64,000 bases of DNA from Myoxocephalus aenaeus (taxonomy: Eukaryota > Chordata > Actinopteri > Perciformes > Cottidae): positions 1,665,501 through 1,729,500 of the forward strand of contig JBAMJR010000013.1 of the NCBI GenBank assembly GCA_038501785.1, given 5' to 3'. Shown piece by piece: positions 50,346 through 63,254 of the stretch. The position numbers were made by a program, and so were the translations under genes. The notes beneath the pieces were generated by a model, which made no database searches, was not told where the DNA came from, and saw only the letters and a program-made list of their open reading frames with translations. The stretch's first letter is position 1; every line of letters starts with the position of its first letter.

Positions 50346-51839
50346 GCCTGTCTTGGACAGTCATTTATTTATGTATTATTCTGGGTCTTTGGAAGACGTT
50401 ATAAATCAATAAAGTAAAAGTAGGACTGTTGAATCCTTTTCTGAAGCTCTTCATCTCACACATAATGGGCAAGCGTCAATGTTAGCAAAAGCATCAAAGG
50501 ACTTACATTGATGAATCATCACTCTTTCATACTTGGGTGGCTAAAATTGCGATGCAGGTGTTAAATAGCATTCTGCGTGGTAATAAAACATAACTCTGTG
50601 CAGTGTGGAGAAACTCCTGCACGTCTAACTGCCACTTCAGTGTCATTCCCAGTGAGACATGTGAATCTCACATCAGACCTGTGAATGTGATGGATTCTGG
50701 TAATAGGTTACCATTGATTTATTTGGTCTTTTCAGAATAAAAATCACATCTCTTCCAGGCTGCCAGTCAGAATATAGTCATCAGCTGGAGAGAGGCACAT
50801 GACTGAGACCGGGTTGGATTTAAGCTCTTTAATTAAGGAGAGGCGGCTGATGGAAATAGTGGTGATGAAGGAGGAGGAGGAAGTGGAAAGGAAGAGTAGA
50901 AAAGAAAGTGTGTGTGTGTGTGTGTGTGTGTGTGGGAGATGCAGTGTACATATAATTCCCATAGATTGAGTGCAGTGCTCCACTATGCTGAAGCTTTTCA
51001 GTGTTTCTTTTAAAAGCTTTGTTAACCAGTTCAATAAAACATAAAAATGTTCAATTTACATCAGAAAAAAATAAATAAATCTTGCTTCCGTGCACGTCAG
51101 TCTGGTCATCACTCTGGCTTTATCATCAAATGATTTCTAGTTATCCATGTCTCTGTTTTTATCATTCAAAAAGCAAAAGTTTCACATTCGTCTCATGAGA
51201 AGAAGAGCGTTGCTTTGCTTTATTTTTGTGTGTTTGGCCAGCTGCGTCGGTCCTCTCTCCCCAAGTGATTCCTCTAAAGTCTGAGCAGCCAGACCGACCG
51301 CATTGATCGTTTAAGCGTCGCTAACCCCGTCCATTAACCCTCTTTTAAAAAATTTTTTTTATAGCATCCAATTAAAGTGGTCAACGCTTATTGCCAGGCA
51401 ACAGTTCGAGGATCTCGAATAATGGGAATGAATACAAACAAAACCCCACTTGACCCTAAAGGAGAGCAGGGACGTTTTGTTAATTTCATCTTCATCATCA
51501 TCATCACGGTGTTTCAGGAGTACGACCCCGCCGCCCCCACTCACACACTTCTGCTGCGCCATGCATTTTCCACTTTCCCCTCCTGTCGACGGTGAGAGCC
51601 GAGCAACAGGAAGCCCCGAGGCAGGCGGGGACCGTCTGAAAAGCACAAGCGGTAAAAAAATCTGTCAAGTTTGGGCCCGACTGTGCCAAAGAGATCCCGG
51701 ACCTACGCCGCGGCTCTTTGGTCGCGTGTCTTCTTTGTTGATTGTCCGGGGCGCTCTGGGCACACGCACACTTCTTGGTGCTCCGACTCTTTCCGTTACT
51801 CGATCTTTCTCAGCTCGGCACACGACATGATGCGTTCTA

Positions 51840-51872
51840 GGCGGCTCGTCCTTCAATCAGAGGATCGGTGGG
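51840..51872 (+). mobile_element. SINE head fragment
   Basis: It contains CCTTCAATCAGAGGATCGG, and about 25 nt are identical to the reverse complement of the SINE at 15743-15903, including the start of its B-box region. The rest has been lost. Confidence 0.6.
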
Positions 51873-52155
51873 GCCATACCTTTTTAAAATATATATATAT
51901 ATTCTATCTTAAACTATTGCACTGAGTTTATTTTCAGGCACCAATCACCAAGCAAGACTCCTTGTATGTGCAACCACACTTCATATTCTGAATGCAATAA
52001 TGTAAGAAAAGCAAAGGAATAAAATGGTTTTAAAAAAAGAAGTATGATCTTGTATAAATAATGATCCTACATACATTACACACATGTTTTGTCCTCAGTA
52101 GTAGAATCAAAGAGACTAATGATATGTTCTGTATATGTAATTACAGAGCATATGA

Positions 52156-52355
<200 letters not shown>

Positions 52356-52897
52356 GTAAGTGATTGAACATACAAGTCGCATTTAAAAAAAAACAACCTT
52401 GCGTGTGTGGGGGTGAAGGAACCAGAGATTTCTCTCCGGTGGGAGATGGCGGGTGGATGTCACAGTGGGTGGCGCCGACTGGAGCGTGTGCAGAAGAGGT
52501 GGTGTTGAGAAGGAGGATAGAGAGGAAGGGGACGGAGAAAAGGATGACGGCGTGGCAGGACGGAGAGAGAGAGAAGCCCTGCGGTGGTTTTATATAATCA
52601 GCACTGATATGAGAAAGCTTGTTAGCTGAGGATCGGGGGTTGGGTGCAGTACCATATATATGACGTGAAAGAGATGAGATTAAGATTTCACACTTGCTGC
52701 TACCTCTAGCCTTTCTCAGAGCTGCGCCTCACAGGCCCGCGCTGTATCTTCATCTCTCCTCCTCTTCCAGAACTAATTCTTTTATCATTTAATTCTGTTA
52801 TCGCTGAACAGGCAAGTGCAAGTCGGGTTTTTCGCACTCGGCTGCATCATGCGGCTCGGTGCAGGCGAGAAAACTCTCAAGGAAATGCAAGTGAGCT

Positions 52898-52899
<2 letters not shown>

Positions 52900-52932
<33 letters not shown>
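52900..52932 (+). repeat. poly-T run, about 33 nt
   Basis: An uninterrupted T tract in cask intron 3. Confidence 0.98.
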
Positions 52933-52933
<1 letters not shown>

Positions 52934-54045
52934 AAGGGGATTTTCACGGTGTCTGGAGCTCACTCGTGCACGAGCCTGTGTTTCATACACGCTTGTAGGG
53001 ACACGTGGGAGTGCAGGTAGTTTTGAGGCGTTCGCTGAGTGCCGCAGCCCTTTTTGAGAGAATAGATAACGCAGTAAACATGGGGGGATAAACGCAAAAA
53101 AAGCTTCGTATCTCTCCCCATCTTCCAGGCCCCTCCCTCCCCTGGTTGGCTAATCAAGCAGCCTAAAATGTGAGAGTGTACATGAGGCGACGGGAGTGGA
53201 GGGAGTATGATTTGTGCTGCAGTCAAGTGCCACAAAACCAGCGCTGTTTAATTGGTGCAGCGGCTTAGCGACAATAAAAGAGTAAGGTGCAGTAATTGGT
53301 GGAAGAAAGGCGAACGGAGCAATTATGAGAGACAGAATCGGCTGTAGCTAAACGACTGGGTCATAATCAATGTGTGTGCGTGTGTGCGCACCTGAGTGTG
53401 CGTCTTCTCTAAGTAAAGAGATGGCTAAACAACCTGAAAGTGAATCCCGAGCATTGCAAAGAGCCGTCACCTCCCGGCTACGACCTGCTTCTAACAAGCA
53501 GAGAAGCCGCTTAAGCCGCAGCGTCTTTACTGTAAATGACTCCGGAGGGATTTTATGGAGGCAAAAGCGCTGAACCTCAGCTTCTGTTGAGCATGAAGCA
53601 TGTGCTTCAGCGTCTTCCTTATCCTTTTTAAAAAAGAACATGATTGTCCAACAATAGAAAACTTGAAGTTACTTTGACACACGCACACTTGAAGATAACG
53701 GGTTTGATTAATTCAGGAAGATGAGACATTGCTGTGTATTATTTTTGTTGTCCATGAATTAAAATGAAAACAAATCTAAGACCAGAGCTGACCCCAAAAT
53801 ATCGAACATGGTTCAGAGAGCACCGCCTCGCCATTTTGTTGTATTCGTTGTTCGTTTTGTAATGTTTTTAAATTTCCAGAATACAAAAATAGTTTATTTC
53901 AAATTGCCCTGTAACAAAATAAGCTCACTCTAGTGGAGTATCGATGGGACATCTTTAAAAACACCCAGAGTTCATTATGCTCCCCACCCCCCAAAACAAA
54001 GTTAGGTTCATAGAAAGTCAAAGTTGCCCTCTCTAGGTGGTTTGA

Positions 54046-54547
<502 letters not shown>

Positions 54548-54620
54548 TCACTACATGAGACAGATCCTCGAGGCGCTACGCTATTGCCACGACAACAATG
54601 TCATCCACCGAGATGTCAAG
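54548..54620 (+). CDS. cask: cask coding exon 5 (HRD catalytic loop)
   Basis: This 73-nt exon codes for 24 full residues from HYMRQILEAL to VIHRDVK and ends in phase 0 before the donor AAG|GTATTT. It corresponds to human CASK residues about 119-143 and contains the HRD catalytic-loop motif (His139-Arg140-Asp141 in human numbering). The first base completes Ser with the previous exon. Val replaces Ile in the motif before HRD (NNVIHRD). The next expected exon, coding PHCVLLASKEN in human with the unusual GFG in place of DFG, was not found within the window. The following intron therefore exceeds 9.3 kb and hosts the antisense receptor gene. Confidence 0.98.
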
Positions 54621-54662
54621 GTATTTCTGACGCTTCACTTCCTAACTTTACCTGGCTGGAGG

Positions 54663-54790
54663 AGTTGAATGAATGAATGAATGAATGAATGAATATATAC
54701 TTTATTAATCCCCGAGGGGAAATTTGGTGTCGGGGTAGCAGCAACTTACAACAAAATACATAAAAACAGCAGGATGAAAGAAAGATAAAA
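54663..54790 (+). mobile_element. retroposon tail, copy B (uninterrupted)
   Basis: (GAAT)n is followed by ACTTTATTAATCCCCGAGGG, GGTGTCGGGGTAGCAGCAAC and TAAAAACAGCAGGATGAA. It starts about 40 bp downstream of the cask exon 5 donor and matches 36024-36112 plus 36461 onward. Confidence 0.8.
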
Positions 54791-55015
54791 GATATATACA
54801 ATAATAATAAAAATAATAATAAAATAAAATCTAAATCTAAATAGCTGGGATAATAATAATAATAATAATAATAATAAAATAAAATCTAAATAGCTGGGAT
54901 AATAATAATAAAATAAAATCTAAATAGCTGGGATAATAATAATAATAATAATAATAATAAAATAAAATCTAAATAGCTGGGATAATAATAATAAAATAAA
55001 ATCTAAATAGCTGGG

Positions 55016-55048
<33 letters not shown>

Positions 55049-55160
55049 TAAAATCTAAATAGCTGGGATAATAATAATAAAATAAAATCTAAATAGCTGG
55101 GATAATAATAATAAAATAAAATCTAAATAGCTGGGATAATAATAATAATAATAATAATGT
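54790..55160 (+). repeat. AT-rich minisatellite, about 8 units
   Basis: The unit contains AAATCTAAATAGCTGGGAT followed by a variable number of AAT triplets. Unit lengths alternate between about 36 and 50 bp according to AAT number. It grows directly out of the retroposon tail's AAT-rich end. Confidence 0.95.
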
Positions 55161-56717
55161 TGCTGCTGGAGAGGACTTGTGGTAGAAGCAGACTGGGACA
55201 AAAGAGGAAAGATGGCGCTTTACAGAGACACGATTAACGAGAAAGACGCAGTGTTGTTGATTCACAGCGTCCATAACCGGACACACACATTGTCCTCCAA
55301 ATATAAAGAGCTGTACAAGCTATATAATAAATAACGCTGCTGCTGCCTCACCTTCAGTTCTCGTCAGACCTGCAGGTTTTTTTTTTTTTACGGCAACAAC
55401 AGTCAGAGTTGCAGATAGTCGTTAGCCATAGTTTGATATCAGTTTGCTGTTAAATCTATCCCACGTACTTCAATTTAAGAAATATTTATTCCACTTTTGG
55501 GGATTTTTCTGTTCATTAAGGAGACATGCGAGAAAAACAAAGTTGAGAGCGATCTAAATAACATTAACCTCTATCTGTATGATGTAAACATAATTCAACA
55601 GCAACGCTGTCGTCTAATTGTGTTTTGAGGAAAAGCAAGTGAAATAATAAATGAATGCATGTAATTTACATAATCTTAAAAAACACTTTGGGGTTTACAG
55701 CCAAAGCTGAATTGTATTTTAATTGCAGTCTACTGGAGGTTTGCACAACATTATTCTTTTTTTCTTTTTTAATTAAATGTACTTTTCATATTATTATGTT
55801 TGGATGATGGAATCTTAAAAGTAAAATCTCAAAAACATATTGTATGGTTTTTAATCCATGCACTCCGGAGGACTGCATGGGAAACCGTTCTGATACTAAT
55901 TAAAACCTAAAAAAAACTGCTTTCTCCGGCGCACATGTTAAAGTTGCGGCGGCCATTACTTCCTCTGCTTTTAGGCGGCAACTTTGTTGCGTCTGCATCT
56001 GCAGGTGTGCTCTGCTGCAGCTGCTTTGCTCTCCTCTAGGTGGCGCCTGTTGATCTGACAGTCTGCTAATGTAATAATGGTTGATTTGATAAAGGGACAG
56101 TGCGCATAAATAAAAACATTTCTGTAAATGCGCCGGAGTTAGCCAAGATTTTACAAAACAAACCTAAAAAAAAACTGAAATAAGATTAAATATACAAGGT
56201 TATACATGATATTGACTCTTTACAATGCGTGCACAAACAATGAATATAGTGAGAATATTAATATACGTAATATGCTGCCTCCCAAAACCTCAATAAGTGA
56301 ACCTGTGAGCATCGGAGTCCTAGTCAAGTTATTGTATCTGTGCTCCACCTATTATCCAGAAACGACTAAACTCCTAGTAGCGTGCATAGTTGGATTTCAG
56401 TCATATTTTGCCATATTTTTGCCATATCGGCTCACTCAAAGTGACGCCGGTGTTGGTGAATATTACACTCTCTTAACTCAGGTGTCATTCAGACGCAGTA
56501 AGACGACTAATTACTGCTCTGAATGAAGCCACGTCTGCAGCCCGCTGTGCGCTGGAAGCAGTGAAGCAGTGACGCTGACAGCTAGCCGATATTTTCCGCT
56601 GCTGGAAATCACGTGTGAGATTTCTTCATATTCCCGCTGTGGAAATTAATATGTGGCTTCTCCCCACACGCTTGCACCCGCGTAGAAAAGGTTAATGCGT
56701 TCTCTTGCGTCGGCGTA

Positions 56718-56719
<2 letters not shown>

Positions 56720-56753
<34 letters not shown>
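56720..56753 (+). repeat. (GT)n microsatellite
   Basis: GT run of about 34 bp. Confidence 0.98.
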
Positions 56754-56758
<5 letters not shown>

Positions 56759-57554
56759 GGCTGCAGGTAGCGTTGTATCGTGTCAGCCGGTTGTAACAAA
56801 CTCTTAACGATGAGAAGAGGAAAAGGTCCCAGGAAACAGAATAAAACGAGGCTTTGCATGCAGAGCGCCGTCCCTCGTCTCCTCCGTCACGCTCTCTCTC
56901 TCTCGCGTTCACAAACAAGCGCCGCGAAACACAATTCCCTCGGCGGCCTCCCCGCTTGTGAGTTCAGACGTTTTTCTTATGTTATATTCACAGATCTCAA
57001 TTGCGGGACTTCATTTTACATGTGTTTTTATTGCCTTTTTTCCAAGAGACTCATTACGTGCATCCTATGATCAGTCCGCTCGCGGGTTGCTGCCTCTTGC
57101 CCCTCGGCATCGTGCTCGGGTATTAGTTCATCTATCTCCCCCGTCTTCAGTCGGCTGCTCTCCCGCACCGAATCCCCGCTGAATAACTGGCTTAGGCTCG
57201 TTGTCTGTGTGTGAGCGATAGCCAGCCGGTAAGTTCAGCGGGACGGGCGATGATACGGCTGGTTTACAGCTACAGCGGAGTGCGTTTCAGTGCATTTCCT
57301 GGTTATTACAGGGATATCGCTTTTGCTTTTAGTTCCATGCGGCTCCTCTTTCCTCGAGTTCCAACACTTATTTGGCACCAGGTGTAACTCCGATATACCT
57401 TTTCTATATGTCACAGAATTTAAAACGTATCACAGATCAGAACTAGACATGCATCGATCAAATCGACCACCGGTCTCGTGTATCCGATCGGTTCTCTGTG
57501 ATGGTTTTACGTCACATGGAGAAGACAACAAGCGTTGTAACACCTTAAGATAGA

Positions 57555-57627
57555 GAGAGAGAGATAGATGTATAATGTATTCATCCCCAAGGGGAAATGT
57601 GTTTGTCACAGTAGCAAGCATGGTTAC
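57555..57627 (+). mobile_element. diverged retroposon-tail fragment
   Basis: GTATTCATCCCCAAGGGGAA and GTCACAGTAGCAAGCA are a diverged version of the tail seen at 36024 and 54663. Confidence 0.45.
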
Positions 57628-58125
57628 ATGGAACAAATATCGGAATGAAAATACTCAATATATCCAAAATAAGCTCCGGAGGGACAATCTTTCAAACATT
57701 TGATACAAATTTCTGTTTAATTTTGAGCCTAACGATTTGAATAAAAATGTTCCATGAAGGAAAAGATGCAAACATGTTTGTGTATTGCTGTATTATTGTT
57801 CTTTATAAGAATCAGAGGAAAATTGGTTTGCGAAAAGACTTCTCTGAATCGATAAAATTGTAATCGATGCATTTTTGATTTAAGATCCTACAAAAGCAGA
57901 GGCATTTGTCTTTGACACACAAAGAAAGGGGGAAGAAGACATCAGTAACATTGACAATCGGAGGGGAATAAGAAAGAAACACATAGAACTGACATGGTAA
58001 ATTGCCACATAATGAGTACAGCGTCTTAAAAGGGGGAAAATATAAATCAATTTCTCCTGGAACCAAAGTCTAACATTGCAGTATCTTTTCCACATCTGGA
58101 TACATCTCAAAGTCCTTATAACTGA

Positions 58126-58126
<1 letters not shown>

Positions 58127-58221
<95 letters not shown>
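58127..58221 (+). repeat. (GT)n microsatellite, about 47 units with one GC interruption
   Basis: A GT run interrupted once by GC near 58177. Confidence 0.99.
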
Positions 58222-58222
<1 letters not shown>

Positions 58223-58789
58223 GTACTGTTAACACGAGGCCCACAGAGACTCTTCTCACAGGACACTGACTCAGAATGAAAAATCCAACTTCCTCCTGGT
58301 ACATTTCTTTTTTTCTTCCTGCTCTCCAGAGATATCAGAAACATTTCTAGCCACACATCCACTCCATATATCGCTCACATCTCAGCTGGTAGTGATGGTT
58401 TACAACATGATTCCCAGTTCTCTGGAGTTTTAGGTGCATTATACCAACCAGAAGACGCATTAGTTTAACCAGTTAGAAGTATATAGTAATACTTTGACAA
58501 GTGTTTTGCCCTGTTACTGTCTTTCTAGACAGTTTTTTCTATATGGTAAAATAATAAATTCCATCATCAGGCAATTGTTGAGTCAGTTGGATGACATAAG
58601 TTAAGTCAGCAACTATTTTCATAATGTATCATGTAAATCCTCTTTTTCTGTCATGTGCTTCTAGCTACTCAGTTGTGAGGATTTGCTGCATTTCTTCGTC
58701 TTGTGCGTTAATAATGTGCGCCTTTTTATTATTATTATTAAGAGCATTTCAATAATGCAGGTTATTGTTTTGTTCTTTTTACTTAAAGC

Positions 58790-59110
58790 CACAATGAGGA
58801 ACTTGAATTTTGTGTTGATTTTGGCGGCACCCTGTGGACAATAGCGGTAGTGTTAAGAAAACCTCTCTTTACTGCAGCGGGGGTCAGACAGTCCTGGTCC
58901 TGAGCTGAAGGAGATTCTACGTGATTTTTCCCTAATTTCTCACAGAATCCGAGCCGCTGGCACCAATGACGAGCATTGAGAATAACTATATAGAAAAAGC
59001 TAATTTTCCAGATGACCTCCTTTACTTATGTAGGTCATACAGAGACATATATGTTTTAAATGTATACTGTTTCATAACCAGTTGAACATTACTCTCAGTC
59101 ACTTTAAGTT
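58790..59110 (+). mobile_element. unclassified interspersed repeat
   Basis: It includes the block shared with 28525-28625 (TTGATTTTGGCGGCACCCTG, TACTGCAGCGG) and extends to CAGTCACTTTAAG. It has no coding capacity, and its termini were not resolved. Confidence 0.5.
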
Positions 59111-61499
59111 TTAAACATTATTGGCAGTTGCCTCTGTCTGAAATCATAAAGCCGGACCCTATTTTTCGTGGGTTATCTCAAGAGGGAGTGAATTTGAAAT
59201 CTGCTTGTCGGCTGGATTGCGTTAGCTAGCTAGTTTCGGGTAATGTTCAGTGCAGCGTTGACATTGGGTTCACTTCTGTTATCACCATTCAGCAGTGACT
59301 GTGTGAGAGCTCCTATCTCTGGTTTATCAGATGTACCGTCTGAGATTCATGCACTTTACAAAGGCCACACCGTCACAAAGCGGGACACGCACACGCACAC
59401 GCACACGCATGCAGTGCATTAACAACCAGAAGGGCACTTGAAGAACGCAAAAAATAACGTGTGCATCGGCCCCCGTGATCCGGATTCCCTCCAAAATTTA
59501 GCAGGTTCTTCCTTTTCCCCGCGTGACACCCTTTCCACCATGTTTTCATGAAAACCGGGCCAGCGTGACCTCCACTGTGGCGGCGGCAGCGGCGGCGACG
59601 CATGAAAGTCACTGAATTAATTGAAGTCCCGGTCATAAATCACGACGTCTCGGTGTTTATCTTCCTCCCCCCGCTCCGCCGCAGACACTCCAGCGGCGAC
59701 GCTCTCGCTCGTGTGTCTATTTCTGTGCGTTTTGCCTTTTGGCCCCCTCGGGCGCCGCAGACGGGGGGGGGGGGGCTCATTGCAAACGCTGACGGAATTA
59801 CTGCATCCGGCGCCGGTGAACCGCTCCTCTCCCCGCTTTGCAGCATCCTAGCGTTTGCGCTGCGTTTTTTTGAAGTCGCAGCGATGCCGAGCGTTTTGAT
59901 CTGCGAAAGCGCCGGATCCCGACGTTGCGTCGAGGAAATCCGTAAACCCGGCAGAACTTTTGATGTCAACATAAATGAATGGAGAGCCACGCCGTAACGC
60001 ACAACAATAGTGTTTATTTTTTTTCCTCCCAGGTATACCAAGGTGAAAGGATCTCCTGTCACAAGAAGCAGCAGGCGTCTTTTTCTTTCTGTGAATTTTA
60101 TAGTTTGGCTTCCTGCGGCATTTTTGCTCGGCATGTTGGAGAGAACTCGTCTGTATGCTGCGCTTCAGGCCTATGCTTTTGCAACCTTGGAGTTTAATAA
60201 GCCTGTTTCAAAGTTCTCTGTTCACACGTGGAACCACTCCACCTTTCTGTTTTTTTCCGCTGTGGCTTCCCGGCTCATCTTCCCTGACATTTATGGTCCA
60301 GCGCCGTATGATTGAAGCCGTCACTCGCACTTAATTAAGTCGGCCTGCTGTATTATTCCCATCAGTTTATAGCAATTCGTCCCGTCAAATGAGTCTGACC
60401 AGAAATCGCTTATTTTTCCACGCCTTGTTCAATATCATCAGGCTTTGAAGCCAACATTTCCTCACTCAACGGCCGGCCTTGAGTCTTGAGGAATGAATGC
60501 ACTCTTGAAGCTTTCTCTCAACTCTGATCTCATATTCATCAACTTATCCATTGCCTTTGTACAAGCAAGCCCTGTCAAGAACGGAGTCGAGTGTTTCGTG
60601 CATGATGAAGAAACAAAGGTTCCGAATATGTTCTGAATTTCATAATTTAGGACCATAAAACTCTCGTCTTCAACCGATAATTCATGGTCAGTACGTGTTA
60701 ATGCACCCACGCCATCAGATCTTATTCACTGTCGGTACTTTGTGACCAGCTGAGTGAACCTCTAGTCTTTTTTATGCTGAAGCCGGAGTTTGAGCCGCAG
60801 ATCAGGAAAAAAAACAGACGGAAAGAACGGATTTCGTCTGTGCGGGTCGGTCAGTCGCTCTGCACAACCGATGCCATGTTCTACATGTGAATAGGTACAA
60901 GTGAAATAGATGGAGAAGAGACTAATTTCCCCTCTGAATACTTGAATGTCAGCTGTTTTTGCAAAGTAAAATGGCCCTCTGGTCAACTCGGACCTCTCCG
61001 TGAGACACAGAGGACTGCTAGCTGCCTTGTTAGTGCTGTTTGTGTGATGTGTTGCTGCATGGAAGAGCTAATGGCTTATTTAATGGCATTCAAAGGGCCT
61101 TAAAGTGTCGACCATGAAATTATGACATTGAGGTTTTCAGAGTCGCACACACACACACACACACACGCTGGCAAATATGCATGATGCACTCTCATGCAGA
61201 AATATCTGCATTTATACACATGCCGCTGGTTTGAAATGTGTCCGGGTTTGATGGCAAAATTACACCTTTTGTGTAACGCCGCGCTCGTCCCATTCGGGGC
61301 AGATTTTGTTGTTGTAATTAATGTAATTGTCGCCGTTCCCAGAGTTGTTGTCTAACTGTCGAAGAGACAAAGAGACGGCGGACGCAGCTCATAGTGGGCT
61401 TTTGTCCCCGGAGATTTCCAAAGCCACATATCTCTTTTTAACACGTGTCTATGTGATTTCTGTCCTGTGATATTAATAATTATATATGCAGTGCATGGA

Positions 61500-61770
61500 C
61501 AAAACATAGGCAGCCACGCCCTAAATCCTACGCTGCTTTATTGTCTATTTTACGCCATTATTTACGGAAGGAACATCATGTTGTATTGAAGCTAGAGATT
61601 GAGACATAAACTCATGTTTACAATGTTTACTGAGGGAATACATCAAGAGAAGTAGAGTCATGTACAATATATAGACTTCTATACAACCAGAGGAGTCGCC
61701 GCCTGGTGGTTATTAGAGGTAATTCAGGTTTAAGGCACTTCTGCATCAGCTTCACTCTTCAGACCCGGAG
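61500..61770 (+). mobile_element. unclassified teleost interspersed repeat, copy 2
   Basis: It contains GCCACGCCCTAAATCC, CTGCTTTATTGTC and AACATCATGTTGTATTGAAG, then AGAGATTGAGACATAAACTC, resembling 11981-12072 in its first part. Confidence 0.5.
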
Positions 61771-62795
61771 GTCTGCAGCCTAACAGCTTCTTTTCTTCTT
61801 TTTTTTTAACACCCAGACTACGTTCACGCTTTGCTATGTTTTAAATTTACACTTGTTGCAACAGCTTGACGCAGATTAAACGTGAGAATAGAGACGCGTG
61901 GACTCGTTTACGTTCACGGCATCCCGAGATAAGAGTGTTGTGTCGAGCTTATTTCCTTCTCCGCTCTAACGCGACAACATAAAGATGGGGGTCTGAGGAA
62001 CTTTTCATTGATAGACCGGTGACTTTTAAAAGTGCTGTTTGCCGCCTCGCTCCTCCCCGTGAGTGCCGGTAGCGATGATCTCTCATGTCTGAGAGCGTTT
62101 TGCCTGAACGCACAAAAACAATAATCAGCCATTGTGTGCGCGCCTCTTTGACAACAGCGGACAACCACTGGAACTAATGCCCTCTCCGGGGAGACGCCTG
62201 CTTTTCTCACAACAACAAATGCATGCAAGAATGCACACACACACACACACACACATATATATGTATGTAACTGTTTAGCTTCATTACAAATACCTGCAAC
62301 CCACATCAAAGGCACGGTGTGTTTACATGTGTATATATATTATATTATGTATATAATAGATATAGTTTCCAGATCTATATTATTTTCAGGAGGATCTCTA
62401 ATACAATAAATAACATTTCTGATTTATTTATTGAACTAACATTAATATTAATAGCACACTGACCAATGTATCACAATGTGTCGTTTGCTACGTTGACCTA
62501 GACGTTTCAAAATGCAAAGAAAAGGTGTCGGTACTCTTTCTTTCTTCTTCTTTTCTTTTTTTCTATTAAGCCTGAGTTTGTGTCCACCTCCTTCTGACTT
62601 TTTGTCGGATAGTATCCCTCCAGCTACAGTACGTTACAAGCGGCAGAGGCTCACACTGTGGCTCGTACTCAGCACATCACTCATTATTATTCTCTCCTCT
62701 TCCTGCCATCTCCCTCTCTACGTGTGAATTCTCCTGGCTCCTTTTCTTTTATGCGTGCTGTGTGTTTTTCCTCTGGCCTGTGTCTGTACGTATGC

Positions 62796-62799
<4 letters not shown>

Positions 62800-62833
<34 letters not shown>
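62800..62833 (+). repeat. (GT)n microsatellite
   Basis: GT run of about 34 bp. Confidence 0.98.
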
Positions 62834-62834
<1 letters not shown>

Positions 62835-63199
62835 TGTTTCTCTCCGCTGTCTGCTTCAGTCTGCAAAGTCCAGGCCCCTCGGGCGACACGCATCTGCAAA
62901 GGGCCACACTTCACAGAACATTGTCTTCTTGAAAAAGTCTCCCGATACAGTCTCCAACACCTTCACAAACACCAGCGCACATTCTGTAAGCCCTTCCTCA
63001 ATAATTTAGACACAATTACAGAACAAGCGTGAGCACACACGGATATCAAATATTTAAAGCCTGTTGTTGCACATGGCGGCTGCTCGACAAACATTTCCTT
63101 TTGTGCATTTGAAAATGAGACGTTTTTCAACACTTTCATTTTTATTTTTGGTTTCGTGAAAGAAGAAGTGACATGGCTAGATAAGGCCTTTGCGATTAA

Positions 63200-63205
63200 T
63201 TTATT
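63200..63205 (-). promoter_or_regulatory. candidate polyadenylation signal for the gpr82-like gene
   Basis: AATAAA on the minus strand lies about 50 bp after the TGA stop codon at 63257-63255. It lies in AT-rich sequence. A very short 3' UTR would follow if it is used; further signals may exist downstream. Confidence 0.4.
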
Positions 63206-63254
63206 TATATATTAACCTCTGTCTGAACCGCCGTCACATTATTCGTTTTAAACC

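Noticed and set aside
60010..60315. Plus-strand frame following a TTTTTTCCTCCCAG acceptor-like site
   Set aside because: The acceptor looks good, but the peptide is unlike CASK or any family I recognise and no matching donor supports an exon.
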